64,000 nucleotides of DNA from Isoetes taiwanensis (GCA_021234155.1 JAJEKV010000028.1:5587637-5651636); one strand, 5' to 3'. Shown: positions 34,700 through 45,777, numbered from the stretch's first letter. Numbers and translations: made by a program. The notes: a model not told the origin generated them from the letters alone.

Positions 34700-36600
34700 A
34701 GGATATGAGAACCTTATTCCTTACATCCCGAGGTATTGTAACTCTCATTTTTTTACTAGGAATAGTTTTGGAGTCCATGAGTACAATACGGTTTCAATGT
34801 CTAGCCAAAGATCGGGATCACTAGGATTTCTCCTCCACCTCTTTGTCCAACAATCAATATCTTTCTTTATCGGTGACATTACTCAACCTGATGTAATTGG
34901 ACACCACCATTCCACGCAAGCATCTTATTGAAGTTAACATCACCTTCTTCTTTGCAAATATCCGAGATAGTCCATCCCAACCACAATCGGATAGGTCTCT
35001 AGATCCGGTTTTACTACTACAAATTGGTGGCACTCCACGCCGTAGAAGGTTCATAACAATCCATGCCTAGATATTTTGGCCTATCCTTCTTGGGACCAAC
35101 ATAGTGTTTATCAGATTGAGGAGGAGCATATGCCTTCACAATGCTACTAATGGTACCATCATCTTCGCGGCCACCTAATGTTTTCCACTTACTTTTAGGG
35201 AACCACCCTTCCAAAGAAACTGATTCCGAGGATGTGTCTACCTCATCCAACAAGTTGATCACCTTCTTCCAATAATCTATCAATGCACTCCATTAGTCTC
35301 ATCTGAATTAGTTTGCCAATGCTTGATGTAGTCATTGATGCTATCCTTAGTCAAGCCCAATTGCTTGACTTCTTCAGCTTGGTTTTAGAGCTTTTGGTTG
35401 ACCAGAGGTATCATAGGCTTGCCATTTGCATCCCAAGGCCAAATTTCTGCCCCACCTCCACTTCTCCTCCGAAGGTCTCATTTTCCATTGCATGATTGGA
35501 ATCCCTTCTCTCACCCAAAAGTGAATTGAAGAGGTCTAGAATGACCTTCCATGTCGAGAGCATAACCATCCACAAAACTCTTCCAATCAGGCACTTCTTC
35601 TATGATAGATCCTATAGGAGATGGATTTGTACATCCATGAAATATTTCCAATAGCCTGGGAAAGTTGGTAATCGTCTGTTTTGTCTCAATACATGACTAT
35701 ATTTTCCAAACAATGCATCCACATCCTCATGAGTATGTCCGGGCATTAGGAACCCCAAATTGACTCTTTCAAAAATACCCACACCAAGTAAGTAGGATAA
35801 GAAAGAAAACATCCACCTATTCTTATTTTGACCAAGCACAATTATCTAGTTGCAAGAGGAGCTTTTCAAGGCAGATCTCGAGGTTTAGCACGCGAGATGT
35901 TGAAGCTCCAACATGTTCATTAGGTCCATTCCTCCTAAATCTTGCCTTGCTAAACTTTTTCAATACTATTAGGGGTTCCATCCAACAATGCACTATGTAG
36001 TGCCCGGCTAGTCAGAGGATCAGAGGGTGACCATTGTAACCCTTCTCATAGTTTCTTAAACACCTCATGATACTCCCAATGTGAAAATCGGACCATCACT
36101 CCACAACTCTAAACTGAAATGGCCATAATAGGTCCGGAGCTCGCCCATGCAATATTGCCCCACCATTGAAATCATAAAGGGTATGATCTTCCACATGACT
36201 TAGGAATGTACTTGAATTGTGGAAGACAAGTCTTCTCGTTGGTCCATTTTATCATGTATAATACATAGATAGTTATTAGGTTCCATTGCGTATAAGGTCC
36301 TCCACATCCAATAAGTTGATCTACATGATAGTTGATCTCTGGTTATATGGTCCTTCATATGTTCCCTTATCTTTGCCCTTAGACTTGGTTGCACAGTCTT
36401 ATCTAGTGTCTCCTTCAAATTTTAGCACATAAATTGCACTTGGCAAAGTTGTTTGAAGTTGCTATGGTCACATGCTTGAAATGCTTATTCCATAGCCTAC
36501 TAAAGCTGGGTGGGATATAGAGGCCACCCAAGTTCCCAAGCAATGCATTTATTTCCTCTAATATGCTCTTTCCGGGTACAATGGGATGGCAATCTTTTCA
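34700..36600 (-). pseudogene. Transposase-like gene (RNase H-fold, DUF7869-like), decayed
   Basis: Minus-strand frames line up as one protein broken by indels. From 36,595 to 36,200 an open stretch reads GLYIPPSFSRLWNKHFKHV, FAKCNLCANLKETL, an arginine-rich helix, and then YLCIIHDKMDQ near 36,240 (first acidic motif). Around 35,850 is LLLQLDNCAW with NKNRWMFSFLSYL (second acidic motif). At 35,690-35,740 is LMPGHTHEDVDALFGKYS, the GHTHEDxD motif characteristic of DUF7869-type proteins. The C-terminal piece (35,283-35,017) holds YVGPKKDRPKYLGM. Order and spacing match transposase-like proteins with this motif in algae, oomycetes and early land plants. It would cut at the terminal repeats. At least four frame breaks or stops are present; some may be sequence errors. 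Confidence 0.6.
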
Positions 36601-37643
36601 ACAATAACTCTACCCCTGTTCATCCTTCTTACTCTTATGTGGCATGTTTTCTTGCATTGAAATCCACATATCTTTCAAATATTTCCTTTTGCGCTATAGT
36701 TCTTGAGGTAGGCCTTACTGGGCCGGTGTTCCCATGCAATGCAATTTTACTACCATTTTCATGTCTCTTTTGCCGGGTTATTGCCAAGAAGAGGTTGGAA
36801 TTCCATGTATAGCCATCCATGCTTTTTGAACATATCCACTTTCCATTCAATGGGAATCTTTTCTTCTTTGATCTTTCATCCCGAATTGCATAGCCAAAAT
36901 ATGGTGTACATGAAATTCCTCCGCTATCACACTTATGTTCCCTGATATGTAGCTCTTGCTCCCACCAACTCCCTCTATTGTGAACATTCTAACACAAGAA
37001 GCCCAACAACATTCACCTCCTCTAACCTTCATCATAGCTTCGGAGAACAATCATAATCTGACTTGCATCTTTTGGTGGGATAATGTTTGAAAGTTGGAAG
37101 TGGCCTCTTGCTACACTGTGTAAACATTATTGACAATGGTTCTACATCTATAGGAAACGTGTAGTTCCCCTCCAGTTGAATACTGTCCCTAGGCCATGCA
37201 ACAATAGTTGGAACCTCTAGTTGCTTCACACAAGCTAGGCATTCTTGTTTGCCTGAACCCTTTTCCTTCCAATTGTCATATAATTTTGAGATTGCCACAC
37301 CTAACCTGTCCTCCCCTAATCTTTCATCATTCACTGCATTGATAGGATCTGCTAGAACAATAATCCCTTCTCCTACTGCCTCTCTGTTGCATGCATGCAG
37401 GATCTTGACCTTTTTGTTTTTCCAATCGACCCTAGTATAAAGTACAATTTCCTTTCCTGTGGCATCATCCTTTTCATTTGAGGTCTTTTCCTTTCCTTTG
37501 CCATCATCTTTGTCATCTTCATCCTTTTCATTTCTGGTCTTTTCCTTTCCTTTCCCATCATCTTTGTCATCTTCATTAGTTGGGGATTTTTCTTTTGCCT
37601 TGATCACCATCATTGGGGCCTTGGGGGATTTAGCATTTTGCAT
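36600..37643 (-). pseudogene. N-terminal exons of the transposon minus-strand gene, DUF8039-like
   Basis: A 203-codon minus-strand frame (37,643-37,032) starts with a highly charged stretch in which a 17-residue KDDGKGKEKTRNEKDED-type unit is repeated. It continues with VLYTRVDWKNKKVKILHACN, GEGIIVLADPINAV and LGEDRLGVAISKLYDN, then VPTIVAWPRDSIQLEGN. The order 'add-on value / LG-D--V / VAWP' resembles the DUF8039 domain found in plant En/Spm-like proteins. A second frame (37,050-36,847) and further frame-shifted pieces to 36,600 link it to the transposase core. The DUF8039 assignment is tentative. Confidence 0.45.
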
Positions 37644-37649
37644 GCCATT

Positions 37650-38200
37650 GACCTAAAATGAATAAAACCCATAGTAAGTTAGCATATCCAAATAACATCT
37701 CCTAACATGTTCTTAAATGAAAGTTAACCTTAATAATAACCTTAATAACCTATAATAACTTAATCTATAATAATAATAAGTTAACCTATAAATATAGTAA
37801 CTTGTAATAACCTTTAATGTTGTAACCTTAAAAACAACTTTAAGGCTTTAGGTTAGCACTTTTAAGGTTAGAAGTTGTAAGGTTAAAACTTCTAACCTTC
37901 AATAAATATAACCTTAGCCTAAAACTTTTAAAACTTAAAACTTCTAAATTCAAATTCATAAACCTTAAATCTTAAATCTTATATTAACCTTTAATCTTAA
38001 ATCTTATATGAACCTTAAATCTTAAATCTTATATAAACCTAAATCTTATATTAACCTTAACCTTAAATCTTCAAATTCATTAACCTTAAATCTTATAACT
38101 TATATAACCCTTGCAATAAATGTTCATGGCAAGTAGTTATTATGGCGCTGAAATTTTAAAGAGTTATTATTTCCAGTTCTAATCCCTTTCCAACTTTTCC
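37650..38200. repeat. AT-rich low-complexity tract with AACCTTAAATCTT repeats
   Basis: Irregular repeats of AACCTTAAATCTTATAT and ATAATAACCT type fill this tract. It separates the minus-strand transposase gene from the plus-strand unit and may hold a promoter; no TATA box stands out amid the AT richness. Confidence 0.7.
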
Positions 38201-39319
38201 AGCTTTTCTCGTCTCTCATTCGAACCGAACTCAGTGCGCTTCAATTTCGCTTTCGAATGCTGCCGGCTTCGCTTCGAACTGCTTCGGCTGATCTATCCGG
38301 CCGCCAATCCTCCGCTCCAACCTTCGTGGCGCTCAATCTTTGCATGCAATCACTTCAATCTCTCGTGGCGCTTCAATGCCTTTCAATGCATCGAATCGCT
38401 TCTTTAGCAGCTTCTATATGCTTTAAACTCGGCTTCTATATGCTTTAAACTTCGGGTTTTCGAGCTTTTCGGGCTTCTACAATCATCCGCTTTAGGGTTT
38501 TCGCTCAAAGGTGTTTTCGGCTCAAAGGTTTGTAGGCTTTTTTGGTTTTTGGTTTTCGCTCTTTGACTTTGGTTTTTTGTGTTAAAGCTTCTCGGTCTCC
38601 AAATCATATCCTTTTTTTTGTGTTAAAGATTTTTTCGGCTTCTTAAGGCTCAAATCATCTCGAATCAAATCATCTCGCTATTGGTTTTCGATCTTTTGGT
38701 TTCGCTCGCCAAGTCGAGGCTCAATTCTTTTACCACAAATAGGTTAGTATCTCTCATTCTTTACATAAATAGGTACGTAACACAAATAGGTTAGTATCTC
38801 TCATTCTTTTTAGTTATTTTACGTAAAGCATGTTATTTTACATGCATCAAAGATATTTACCACGATTAATTTAATCAGTTAATCAGTTACTTTTACATGA
38901 ATCGTAATATCCCGCTTCTATGATCTTGTTAGGATCTTGCCTATATGATCCGCTTCTTATTCTATTTCACTAGCTCTTCCTCTATCCTGCTCTAATTAAT
39001 GATCTAAAATAATGAAGTTATTCTATTTTCTAGCTCTTCCTCTATCTCTGTTCTAATTAATGATCATAATTTGAAGTAAATAATGATCATAATTCAAGTA
39101 AATAATGATCATAGATCATATCCGCTCTATGATCTTGCTCTATGATCTATGATCTATGATCATAGATCATAGATCTTCACTAGCTCTTCCTCTATCCGCT
39201 TCAAATAATGAACTAAAACAATGAACTAAACAATGAACTAATCTCGGCTTTATATTTTGAATTCTCAGATGCTGATTCCGCATTATGCATTTTGTTAGAA
39301 TAATATGTTGGAATGGGAG

Positions 39320-39960
39320 AAATCGCGCTTTGGCGCATTTCTATTTTGATTTACGTTTTCCATTAGGTTAATCAAATCGCCAGGCGTTTTAGTTTGGCAT
39401 TTCAATTTCATAATGCTACCGGGTTAGTATTTTCTTGTTATTTACATAAAGTAGTTATTTTCCATAAAGCATGTTATTTACTTTTACATGCACGGTTCTA
39501 TTTCATATCATGTCATTCTCTATCATATCATATTACTCTATCCTGCTCTATTTCATATTCGATCTATGATCTTGCTCTATGATCTAGATCATAGAGCAAG
39601 ATCATAGATCTTCACTAGCTCTTCCTCTATCCTGTTCTAAATAATGAACTAAAACAATGAACTAAATATTGAACTAAACAAGGAGTTATATTGAACTAAA
39701 CAAGGAGTTAAACAAGGAGTAAATAAAGAACTAAACAATATCTAACGGCTTTTATATTTTGAATTTCGTGATTTCGTGATTCTCAGATTCTCCCGCATTA
39801 TGTATTTTGTTAGAATAATATGTTGGAATGGGAGAAATGGCTTGGCGCATTTCTATTTTTGGGTTACGTTTTCCACTAGGTTAATCAAATCGGCCAGCGC
39901 CGCTTTTAGTTTGGCATTTCAATTTCATACTTTTTATACAAATCGCGCGCCAAAGCGCCG
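39320..39960. repeat. GC-rich palindromic motifs, cluster 1
   Basis: Five short motifs of the AATCGCGC...GCGC(A/G)TTT family: about 39,320-39,340, 39,375-39,390, 39,835-39,852, 39,889-39,906 and 39,940-39,960. Flanks are A/T, and arms are TCGC/GCGA or GCGC with a 2-4 base centre such as CAG or TTTGG. Confidence 0.75.
39561..39610. repeat. Perfect 50-bp palindrome
   Basis: The left arm 39,561-39,585 begins GATCTATGATCTTGC and is the exact reverse complement of 39,586-39,610, with no spacer. A related but imperfect GATCATAGATC-rich stretch is at 39,100-39,175. Confidence 0.95.
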
Positions 39961-40022
39961 TATGAAATAGATCGTGCTAATTACTTTTTTTCTCGTTCTA
40001 GTGCCATGGATTTTCCTTATGC

Positions 40023-40427
40023 ATGGACACGGCTGGTTCAAATACACCGGCTGGTTCTAGTTCCCCTCGGGCGACCATCAACTCTCGGACTCGCATAAGA
40101 TATTACTTGAGTGTCTTTGTTCAAAACGCTCAAAGAGAGTTGGAGAATCCATTAGACGTTCTCGTATCGGGGCCATGGGTACACTTCCATCGCATCTATG
40201 GACATATCGGACTCCTCATGTTCTTTAGTAAGGCTCATGCCAACAAATAAGTACAAGGATTTGATTTATAGTATCGAGGGATCGATACAACACTGGTTTG
40301 GAGACTCGACATCCTCGGGGAAAGATGAGGATCCCGTCATATCAGGGTGGTTCAGGTGGGACTTCTTGCGGGATTGGGCAGATGAAGTGGGCTGTCGATC
40401 GACATATTGTAGAGATAGAAAGAATTC
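40023..40427 (+). pseudogene. Frameshifted plus-strand coding region in the transposon, unidentified
   Basis: An ATG at 40,023 opens 75 codons that are Ser/Thr-rich and then read IRYYLSVFVQNAQRELENPL and PWVHFHRIYGHIG. A one-base shift near 40,210-40,240 leads into NKYKDLIYSIEGSIQHWF and ISGWFRWDFLRDWADEVG, to about 40,427. There the sequence enters GC-rich palindromes and stops making sense as protein. Tryptophan and charged residues and low stop density support former coding. I do not recognise a family. It could be a separate gene or a 5' exon of the unit beginning at 41,495. Confidence 0.4.
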
Positions 40428-40508
40428 GGCGCTGGCGCATTTTTGGAGAAGAAGAAATGTACATAACTTTTTGGAATATGAATACAAACTCGGCGCTGGC
40501 GCAATTTT
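40422..40508. repeat. GC-rich palindromic motifs, cluster 2
   Basis: Two nearly identical CTCGGCGCTGGCGCA(A/T)TTTT motifs at 40,422-40,445 and 40,488-40,508 follow the end of the coding-like stretch. Confidence 0.75.
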
Positions 40509-40595
40509 GCACTATACTTTTTTCGTCATTAGTTTATTTTTTATATGCAATGTCGAAAACATTGAATCTGTGGATGCCCTCCAGGCCGGTATGAC

Positions 40596-40645
40596 CAACC
40601 CCAAGAAACTACATATTTTCATTAATGTGTAGTTTCATGGGGTTG
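40596..40645. terminator. 18-bp inverted repeat (hairpin)
   Basis: The arms 40,596-40,613 and 40,628-40,645 (CAACCCC..GAAACTACA type) pair with one mismatch around a 14-nt loop. It lies after the 40.0-40.4 kb coding-like region. A role in 3'-end formation is only a guess; it may equally be a remnant of a small inverted-repeat element. Confidence 0.4.
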
Positions 40646-41494
40646 ATATGATGGCTAAAGAGCATCAAAAAGAATACAAAGTTCACAACATCATGTGAGA
40701 TGATATGATATATTCTTTTTTTTTTTTTTTTTTGAATATCCAAATATACATACCTTTTTCAGACGTTCTTTTGGCCATGCTACAAATGTGCCCACGCCAC
40801 CAACTGTAGACGCCATTAGGGATGTCTTCTTGGAAGAGCCTCATCTTCATAATTGCGGTTTAGAATAGAAATCTTCATGGTAAACTTGTTCCAAGAGGAA
40901 CACCATGACACATAGAACTTGGATTCAAATCTTGATTTTACACAATCCTACTCGGCGCTTCAAGTTTCTTTGTTAAAAGATAGCATTCTTCTCCTAATAA
41001 CCGATAAAGAACCGTAATGCATTGTAAAAAATAGAGGGCTAAAAATTGAGAACAAGAGAATGCATTGAATTCACCATAGTTCAGCAGACATCGAATGGGA
41101 ATTGAAGGCGCTCGATCGAATGGATTGAAGGCGCTCGATCGATCGAATGGGATCGAACGGATCTTGGGCGCTCTGATAGTCGATTGTTCTTGGGCGCTCT
41201 GATACTAGGAATGATCTTGGGCGCTCTGATAGTAGGTGGCCGATTAGGTGGTAGTAGATTGCCACATATGCGTTTCTTGAAATTAATAATTAATTGTTAT
41301 CTTGAAATTGCACTAAAAAGAAAAACACAATTTAAATTTGTAAATGAGCGGGACGGGCGGTTAATTAACATGTATAAATTTAAAAGGACGCGAATTTGAA
41401 TTTACGGTTGTAAATCTGACGGCCTAGATTATGAACGCATACATATAAGTTTAAACCAAAACCCCAGTCTCTTACTATCCGCACTTGCAGTTCT
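40646..41494. promoter_or_regulatory. Upstream region of the two-exon gene, with 17-bp triplicate
   Basis: This region has a T-run (40,710-40,734), three copies of TCTTGGGCGCTCTGATA at 41,162, 41,188 and 41,215, and a run of GATCGA motifs just before them (41,110-41,160). The triplicate sits 260-330 bp upstream of the ATG at 41,495. No convincing TATA box was found. Confidence 0.45.
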
Positions 41495-42457
41495 ATGGCG
41501 TCTAGAGGATCTGGCCGCGGCCGAGGCGCTGGTAGAGGTGGGCGACAGCCCAAAGCACAAATCCCAAGCCTGGAGGCTGCTGAACAAGCAGAAAGTTTTG
41601 ATCCAACAAGCGCCTCAGGTAATTGATCTGTTTTTGTTTTGTAATTGATTTCTGTGTCCCTTTTATTGTTAGGTTTCTAGGATGTTTTTCAACCAGTGTA
41701 TTTTCTGTGTATGCGTGTCTCTGTGTATTGTCTACCTTTCATATTGTTTCTGTGTCATTTCTACTGCTTCTACTACCTTGTTTTGTGTGTTTTTTGTTAT
41801 AATCTTCTCCTTTACTCCGATATGTTTTTTGTTGGAACAATTATCCATTTTGTATAATGTAGACCGTGGAAGTCTTTACTTCTGTATTCTCCAGTTCTTT
41901 TGACAAGTCTTTTTTGTAGCCTAGTATGTCTCTTATAAAAGAGAAGTGTCTGTAGGTCCCCTCTTAAGAAAAAGCCGGGCGGCGATTTATAATTATGAGT
42001 GGTTTTGGTTGTCTCTGCTACTTTCCCTGTGTACAATTTATGTTTTTGAAAGTAAGGCGTCTATGAAAACGCGCTCGGCGCGATTTCATTACTCACCACA
42101 TGATTGTAACTTTCAGGATCTTCTAAAAATGTGAAAAGAAAAGCAAGAACATCTGCACAGGGTCCAGGGACATCTGCACAGAAAAAACCAAGAACGGATG
42201 AAGATGTATCAGTTGCAGATTTGGCACACGTTGTGACCATTGACGATACGACCGAAATAATGAAGGCTCAGGTAGAGCCTCCATGTCCAGAAGAAGATCT
42301 ACCAGAGGGCTCTGAATGGTATGTGGAGATCTTCAAGACTAGCGGAAAGACAGATCTGATTTTCATGTCTAGAGTTAAGGAAACAGATCAAATGAAGAAA
42401 CAAGGTATTCTGATCACATGCGAAGAACAGGACGATTCTTACGTTCGTATTATTTGA
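41495..42457 (+). CDS. Two-exon gene in the transposon, RGG-like N-terminus, unidentified
   Basis: Exon 1 is 41,495-41,618 and exon 2 is 42,117-42,457, separated by a 498-bp intron with GT...AG ends (donor TCAG|GTAATT, acceptor TTTCAG|GATC) and phase 1. The joined product is 154 residues. It starts MASRGSGRGRGAGRGGRQ, an RGG-like tract that often binds RNA. Then come a Ser/Ala linker, a basic patch KNVKRKARTS..KKPR that could be a nuclear signal, and an acidic region ending in EWYVEIFKTSGKTDLIFMSRV. The intron contains one GC-rich palindrome (42,067-42,087). The stop at 42,455 may be premature, because coding-like sequence in other frames follows up to 43,267. The family is not recognised. 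Confidence 0.6.
42067..42087. repeat. GC-rich palindromic motif in intron
   Basis: AAACGCGCTCGGCGCGATTT lies about 30 bp before the 3' splice site of the intron at 41,619-42,116. Confidence 0.75.
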
Positions 42458-43267
42458 AGCGGTCGAAAAATAAAAAGTATTGAAGAAGTTAAATTATGCA
42501 AATTGCTAGTTCCTTTAAAGAGACTGCCCTAAGAACGGATGAGGCCGCAGATAACCTCTTCAAATTTGGCTGGTGGTGGTGATCTATTGACACCAAAAAA
42601 TATGTGAAGGTCTCTCACCGTGGAGAAGAGCAATCAAGATACAAGGTCACGTCGGCTAGTCGTACCTACAAGCTTTAAAAAAAGAGAAGGAAGATGCAAG
42701 TTCTAGAGCCGTGGAAACACCCGGACGTTCTAGGCATTACGAGGATATGACTAGTGATGATGACAAGGCGAGTGAGGTTAGAGGCCATGAGCAAACTCAA
42801 GAAATATGTCGACAAGTATCCACCGGGCCTTAGCTTCACGCGATCCTATCCATGTCGATGTGCTTTTCAGGTCCACGAAGGCTATGTTTGTCGGCCAGAA
42901 GATTTGACAAGCAAAAGACGCAATGGAAATAGTCAACAGCATGATAGAAAACCCAGGACAGGTGCCAATGCCGGCAGATGTGGTGCCTTTTGATATGAAG
43001 ACGAAGAAGGTGTTGATATGGAATAAACTAGAAGATTTAGCGGCAACCTCGATATTCACTTCATGATAATAGATGGCCGCGATTCGATTGGAGGCATGTA
43101 AGGTTTTGATCGGTCAAGCACAAAAACCGGAAATCGGTTATTCTATAGATCGTATTCGGTCTAAAATTGCCGATTCCTCGGTGGCTCCACAACGCCAGCG
43201 AGAATTAGCGAAATCGGTGGCCATCTTGAATGACATGGGAAAGACATTCCCTGTACAAAAGGTATTT
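42458..43267 (+). pseudogene. Continuation of the transposon plus-strand unit, frame-broken
   Basis: Short plus-strand frames follow one another: ALRTDEAADNLFKFG with an unusual WWWW run (42,520-42,590); KKEKEDASSRAVETPGRSRH and SDDDKASEV (42,680-42,780); HVDVLFRSTKAMFVGQK and KDAMEIVNSMIENPGQVP with DMKTKKVLIWNKLEDLAA (42,850-43,060). After three stops comes MAAIRLEACKVLIGQAQKP to MGKTFPVQK (43,073-43,267), ending at a good donor AAAG|GTATTT. The pieces read as ordinary soluble protein. No domain is recognised. Confidence 0.4.
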
Positions 43268-43590
43268 TATGTTCCACACATAGCGTTCCAAATCGCCAGG
43301 CGTTTAAGCTAATCACGTATTTACAAAAACAGCGCGGGCGCGATTTCTTCATATGGCTGCGATTTTCTAAATACATGATTAGCAAAAACGCGCTGGCGCC
43401 GTTTTTATGTTGTTATTTGTGTGACGGATTTACAAGAAACGAGCCCGGGCGCCGAATTCTTCATCATGAAGAAATGGCGCCAGCGGCTTTTTGTAAATAT
43501 CGGATTAATCTTAAAACGCTACCGGCGCGCTTTTATATTGTTACTTTCATTGATTTTATTTTTTTATCTAACGGCCCATATTTTGCGGTC
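43268..43590 (+). other. Probable intron packed with GC-rich palindromes
   Basis: It runs from the donor at 43,268 to an acceptor TGCGGTCAG at about 43,591, after which the frame resumes as GMWSGYDFRNQWIEYGKPMP. It holds six palindromic motifs: 43,290-43,305, 43,327-43,347, 43,384-43,406, 43,440-43,458, 43,472-43,492 and 43,512-43,535. Confidence 0.55.
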
Positions 43591-44700
43591 AGGTATGTGG
43601 AGCGGTTATGACTTTCGTAACCAATGGATCGAATATGGAAAACCAATGCCGACCGGACAAGGGCAATCTAAGAGTGCGAATTCAAATTACTAGAAAGGAC
43701 ACCGTGCCAAACCATAATCTGGAGGACAAGAACAAGGCCACTAGATCAAAGAAGAAAAAAGGGGATGCACAAAGCCGGGCAATGTAAGAGCAAGCGGTGC
43801 CAAAGGATGCCCGCAAAGATTGTTTTTTTCTTTGACCGGTATGGGGAAAAGTGGAACGAATTTTGGGGCGCCTATTCGAAAAGAAGTTGCCGATTCGTAT
43901 GGCGGGTTTCCTCCGCAAGATACGCCTATTTTGATATAGGTATCACGTAAATGAGAAAGGCACAAGGATTGGATGATGCAGAATTAATCTCTCGTTCTAG
44001 ATAGTTGCATCGAGAAAGGAAGTTATCTACAAGAAAACGTCTGCTGACAAAGCACTTGACATCTTTTCAAGATGCATGCGAATCGATAAAGAATATGAAA
44101 GTCCCGAAAAAATTTTGTTGGTGAAGAACCGCAAAGGCTCTCGAGGAGACATGATGTTATCAGAGATAGGCTTAATGCAAAAGTACAACGTATCTAATGA
44201 TGACATTAAGAAATATGTATTTTGGTCAAAAGATTTTGTGAAGCAAACAAAAGGCTTAAGAATGTGGCAACTCTTAAGGGGATTCACCACGAAAGTTCGC
44301 GTCGACCTAAAAAAGAAAAGTTGCTTTGGTGAAGAAGACGGCAAGAGACGAAGCCGAGTCTCCTTTTTCTATAAGGTGTCCACCGGTTATAAGTGTGCCA
44401 TGCCGGAGGTAGGTGAAGGGCCAACCGACATCACTCTATTTGTTCTTGATAGCCGTGGGTAACGAGATGGACCACAGGGATGATTACACAGCACCTTCTT
44501 CAACACATGCAAAGTGGTTTGACGACCGAGATGCATTATACTATCGTGACGGGTTTGCCACTCCGACATTTCCTACGCGATATGCACTAGCTGCCGCAAA
44601 TGATGTCGAATGCATTAAAGTGATGAGGCAAGCAGTAATGATAGATGAAAACAAAGAGATAGTGAGTTTAGTACCGAAAGTAAGATCTCACATGTGCTAG
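43591..44700 (+). pseudogene. Transposon plus-strand unit, middle exons, unidentified
   Basis: After the probable intron the plus strand reads GMWSGYDFRNQWIEYG to 43,693. A frame-broken region follows with GMGKSGTNFGAPIRKEVADS and GGFPPQDTPI (43,835-43,940). Then comes a 128-codon frame (44,076-44,462) with YESPEKILLVKNRKGSRGDM, KYNVSNDDIKKYVFWSKDFV and SFFYKVSTGYKCAM. A shifted frame gives GNEMDHRDDYTAPSSTHAKW, YYRDGFATPTFPTRYALAAA and CIKVMRQAVMIDENKEIV (44,455-44,700). Amino-acid usage is protein-like throughout. I recognise no family. Confidence 0.45.
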
Positions 44701-45600
44701 TCCTTATGATAGCCATTATGGATGATAAAGAATATGAAAGACTCAAGGGGAAACCCGAAGGTGAGAAGATTGCTTGGCAAAGTGCTATCGGCTAGATGAA
44801 CCCCTATTGAAGAATGTTTTTATGTCGAATCAATTGCGAAGACAAAGGGAAAGGGACCGCAGATGTGGATGTGGACGGACCTAAGAGGAAGAGGAAGAGG
44901 AAGAAGAAAACGGGTCGACCCCCGGCCCTTAATTCACCAATCAAGTATGAGCTACCGACGGCAAAGATAAGGGGAGGTGAATAAGTACGGGTTTTCTTTT
45001 GGCCCTTTCGAAGTTTTTCGATTGAAGCCTTACGCCCGTTAGAGTCTCGTGTTGGGAGTTTCATGTTGGAGGTTATGTCGGTGAGGAAGCTCAAGCTAGC
45101 TAGGAAATGCCAAAGTGTGGTCTCGATGGTCAAGCCAAGGACTTCCTCGATATTTTTTCGAGAAAGTGCTAGAGGTGGCACCTAGGGGTCCGCTTAGGTA
45201 GTGCAAAAAATAAAGCTTCCAGCTTTAAGTCCAAATTTTTACCGCAGATCCGGCCGCAGAGTTTGGGAAGAAATGAGAAAGCATATAGAGGGCATAAAGA
45301 AGGATATCGACAAGCAACAAATTTTAACTATCTTGGCCGAGAGCGCTGCCTATCCTTCCAATCACATTGGAAAATCCGGGCAGTGGATGTAGGTAACGCA
45401 AACTTAAGAAGACAAAATCCTTGATGATACGGTGGATTCGGAAAGCTCGAAAGGTTAGCATAAAGAGTAATGAAGTATCAACCATAGTTCAAACACTAAG
45501 TGATGTGGTTGACACTTCCGCAGACCGAAGACGGTACCGGAGAGTAAGCTCATCATTGCGGATGTTGAACAGGAACCGTAAAGGTATGTTATTCAAACAA
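44701..45600 (+). pseudogene. Transposon plus-strand unit, charged linker region
   Basis: The plus strand continues in broken frames: a lysine/arginine-rich linker (GPKRKRKRKKKTGRPPALNS near 44,880-44,930), then a KLKLARKCQS-type stretch, and a 63-codon frame at 45,201-45,392 with VWEEMRKHIEGIKKDIDKQQ and SAAYPSNHIGKSG. It ends near 45,590 at a plausible donor AAAG|GTATGTT, before the intron with three palindromes. The KRKRKRKKK run is a strong candidate nuclear localisation signal. A minus-strand frame overlaps 44,804-45,181 but looks like a shadow. Confidence 0.4.
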
Positions 45601-45601
45601 T

Positions 45602-45708
45602 GAAAATCGCGCCAGCGCCATTTCAATTCTTCAAACGAATTGAAAATCGCGCCAGGGCGATTTCAATTATTCCAACAATTGAAAATCGCGCCAAGCCGCG
45701 ATTTCAAT
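45602..45708. repeat. GC-rich palindromic motifs, cluster 3 (three in tandem)
   Basis: Three copies of AATTGAAAATCGCGCC..GCGATTTCAATT spaced about 39 bp apart (45,602-45,624, 45,641-45,665, 45,680-45,708). They are longer than the other members because the AATTGAAA/TTTCAATT flanks also pair. They lie in the probable intron before the phosphatase exon. Confidence 0.85.
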
Positions 45709-45777
45709 TTTTTTCCTTGTCTCACAAGTGTGTGCTTTATTATTATTGAGACCTAATCGGTTTCCTCCAAAATTACG

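Larger units (their letters stand above)
38200..40015. other. Noncoding interior of the transposon with internal duplications
   Basis: There are CT-rich and TTCGG-rich stretches (38,250-38,700) with a small tandem repeat of CTTCTATATGCTTTAAAC at 38,408 and 38,431. Two diverged copies of about 400 bp follow (39,180-39,420 and 39,600-39,930), each with TTAGAATAATATGTTGGAATG and a GC-rich palindrome. A perfect 50-bp palindrome sits at 39,561-39,610. No coding frame is convincing. Confidence 0.6.

Noticed and set aside
44804-45181. 125-codon minus-strand frame inside the transposon
   Set aside because: It lies opposite the plus-strand coding-like region and has low-complexity Phe/Leu runs that look like a shadow of the KRKRKKK codons.
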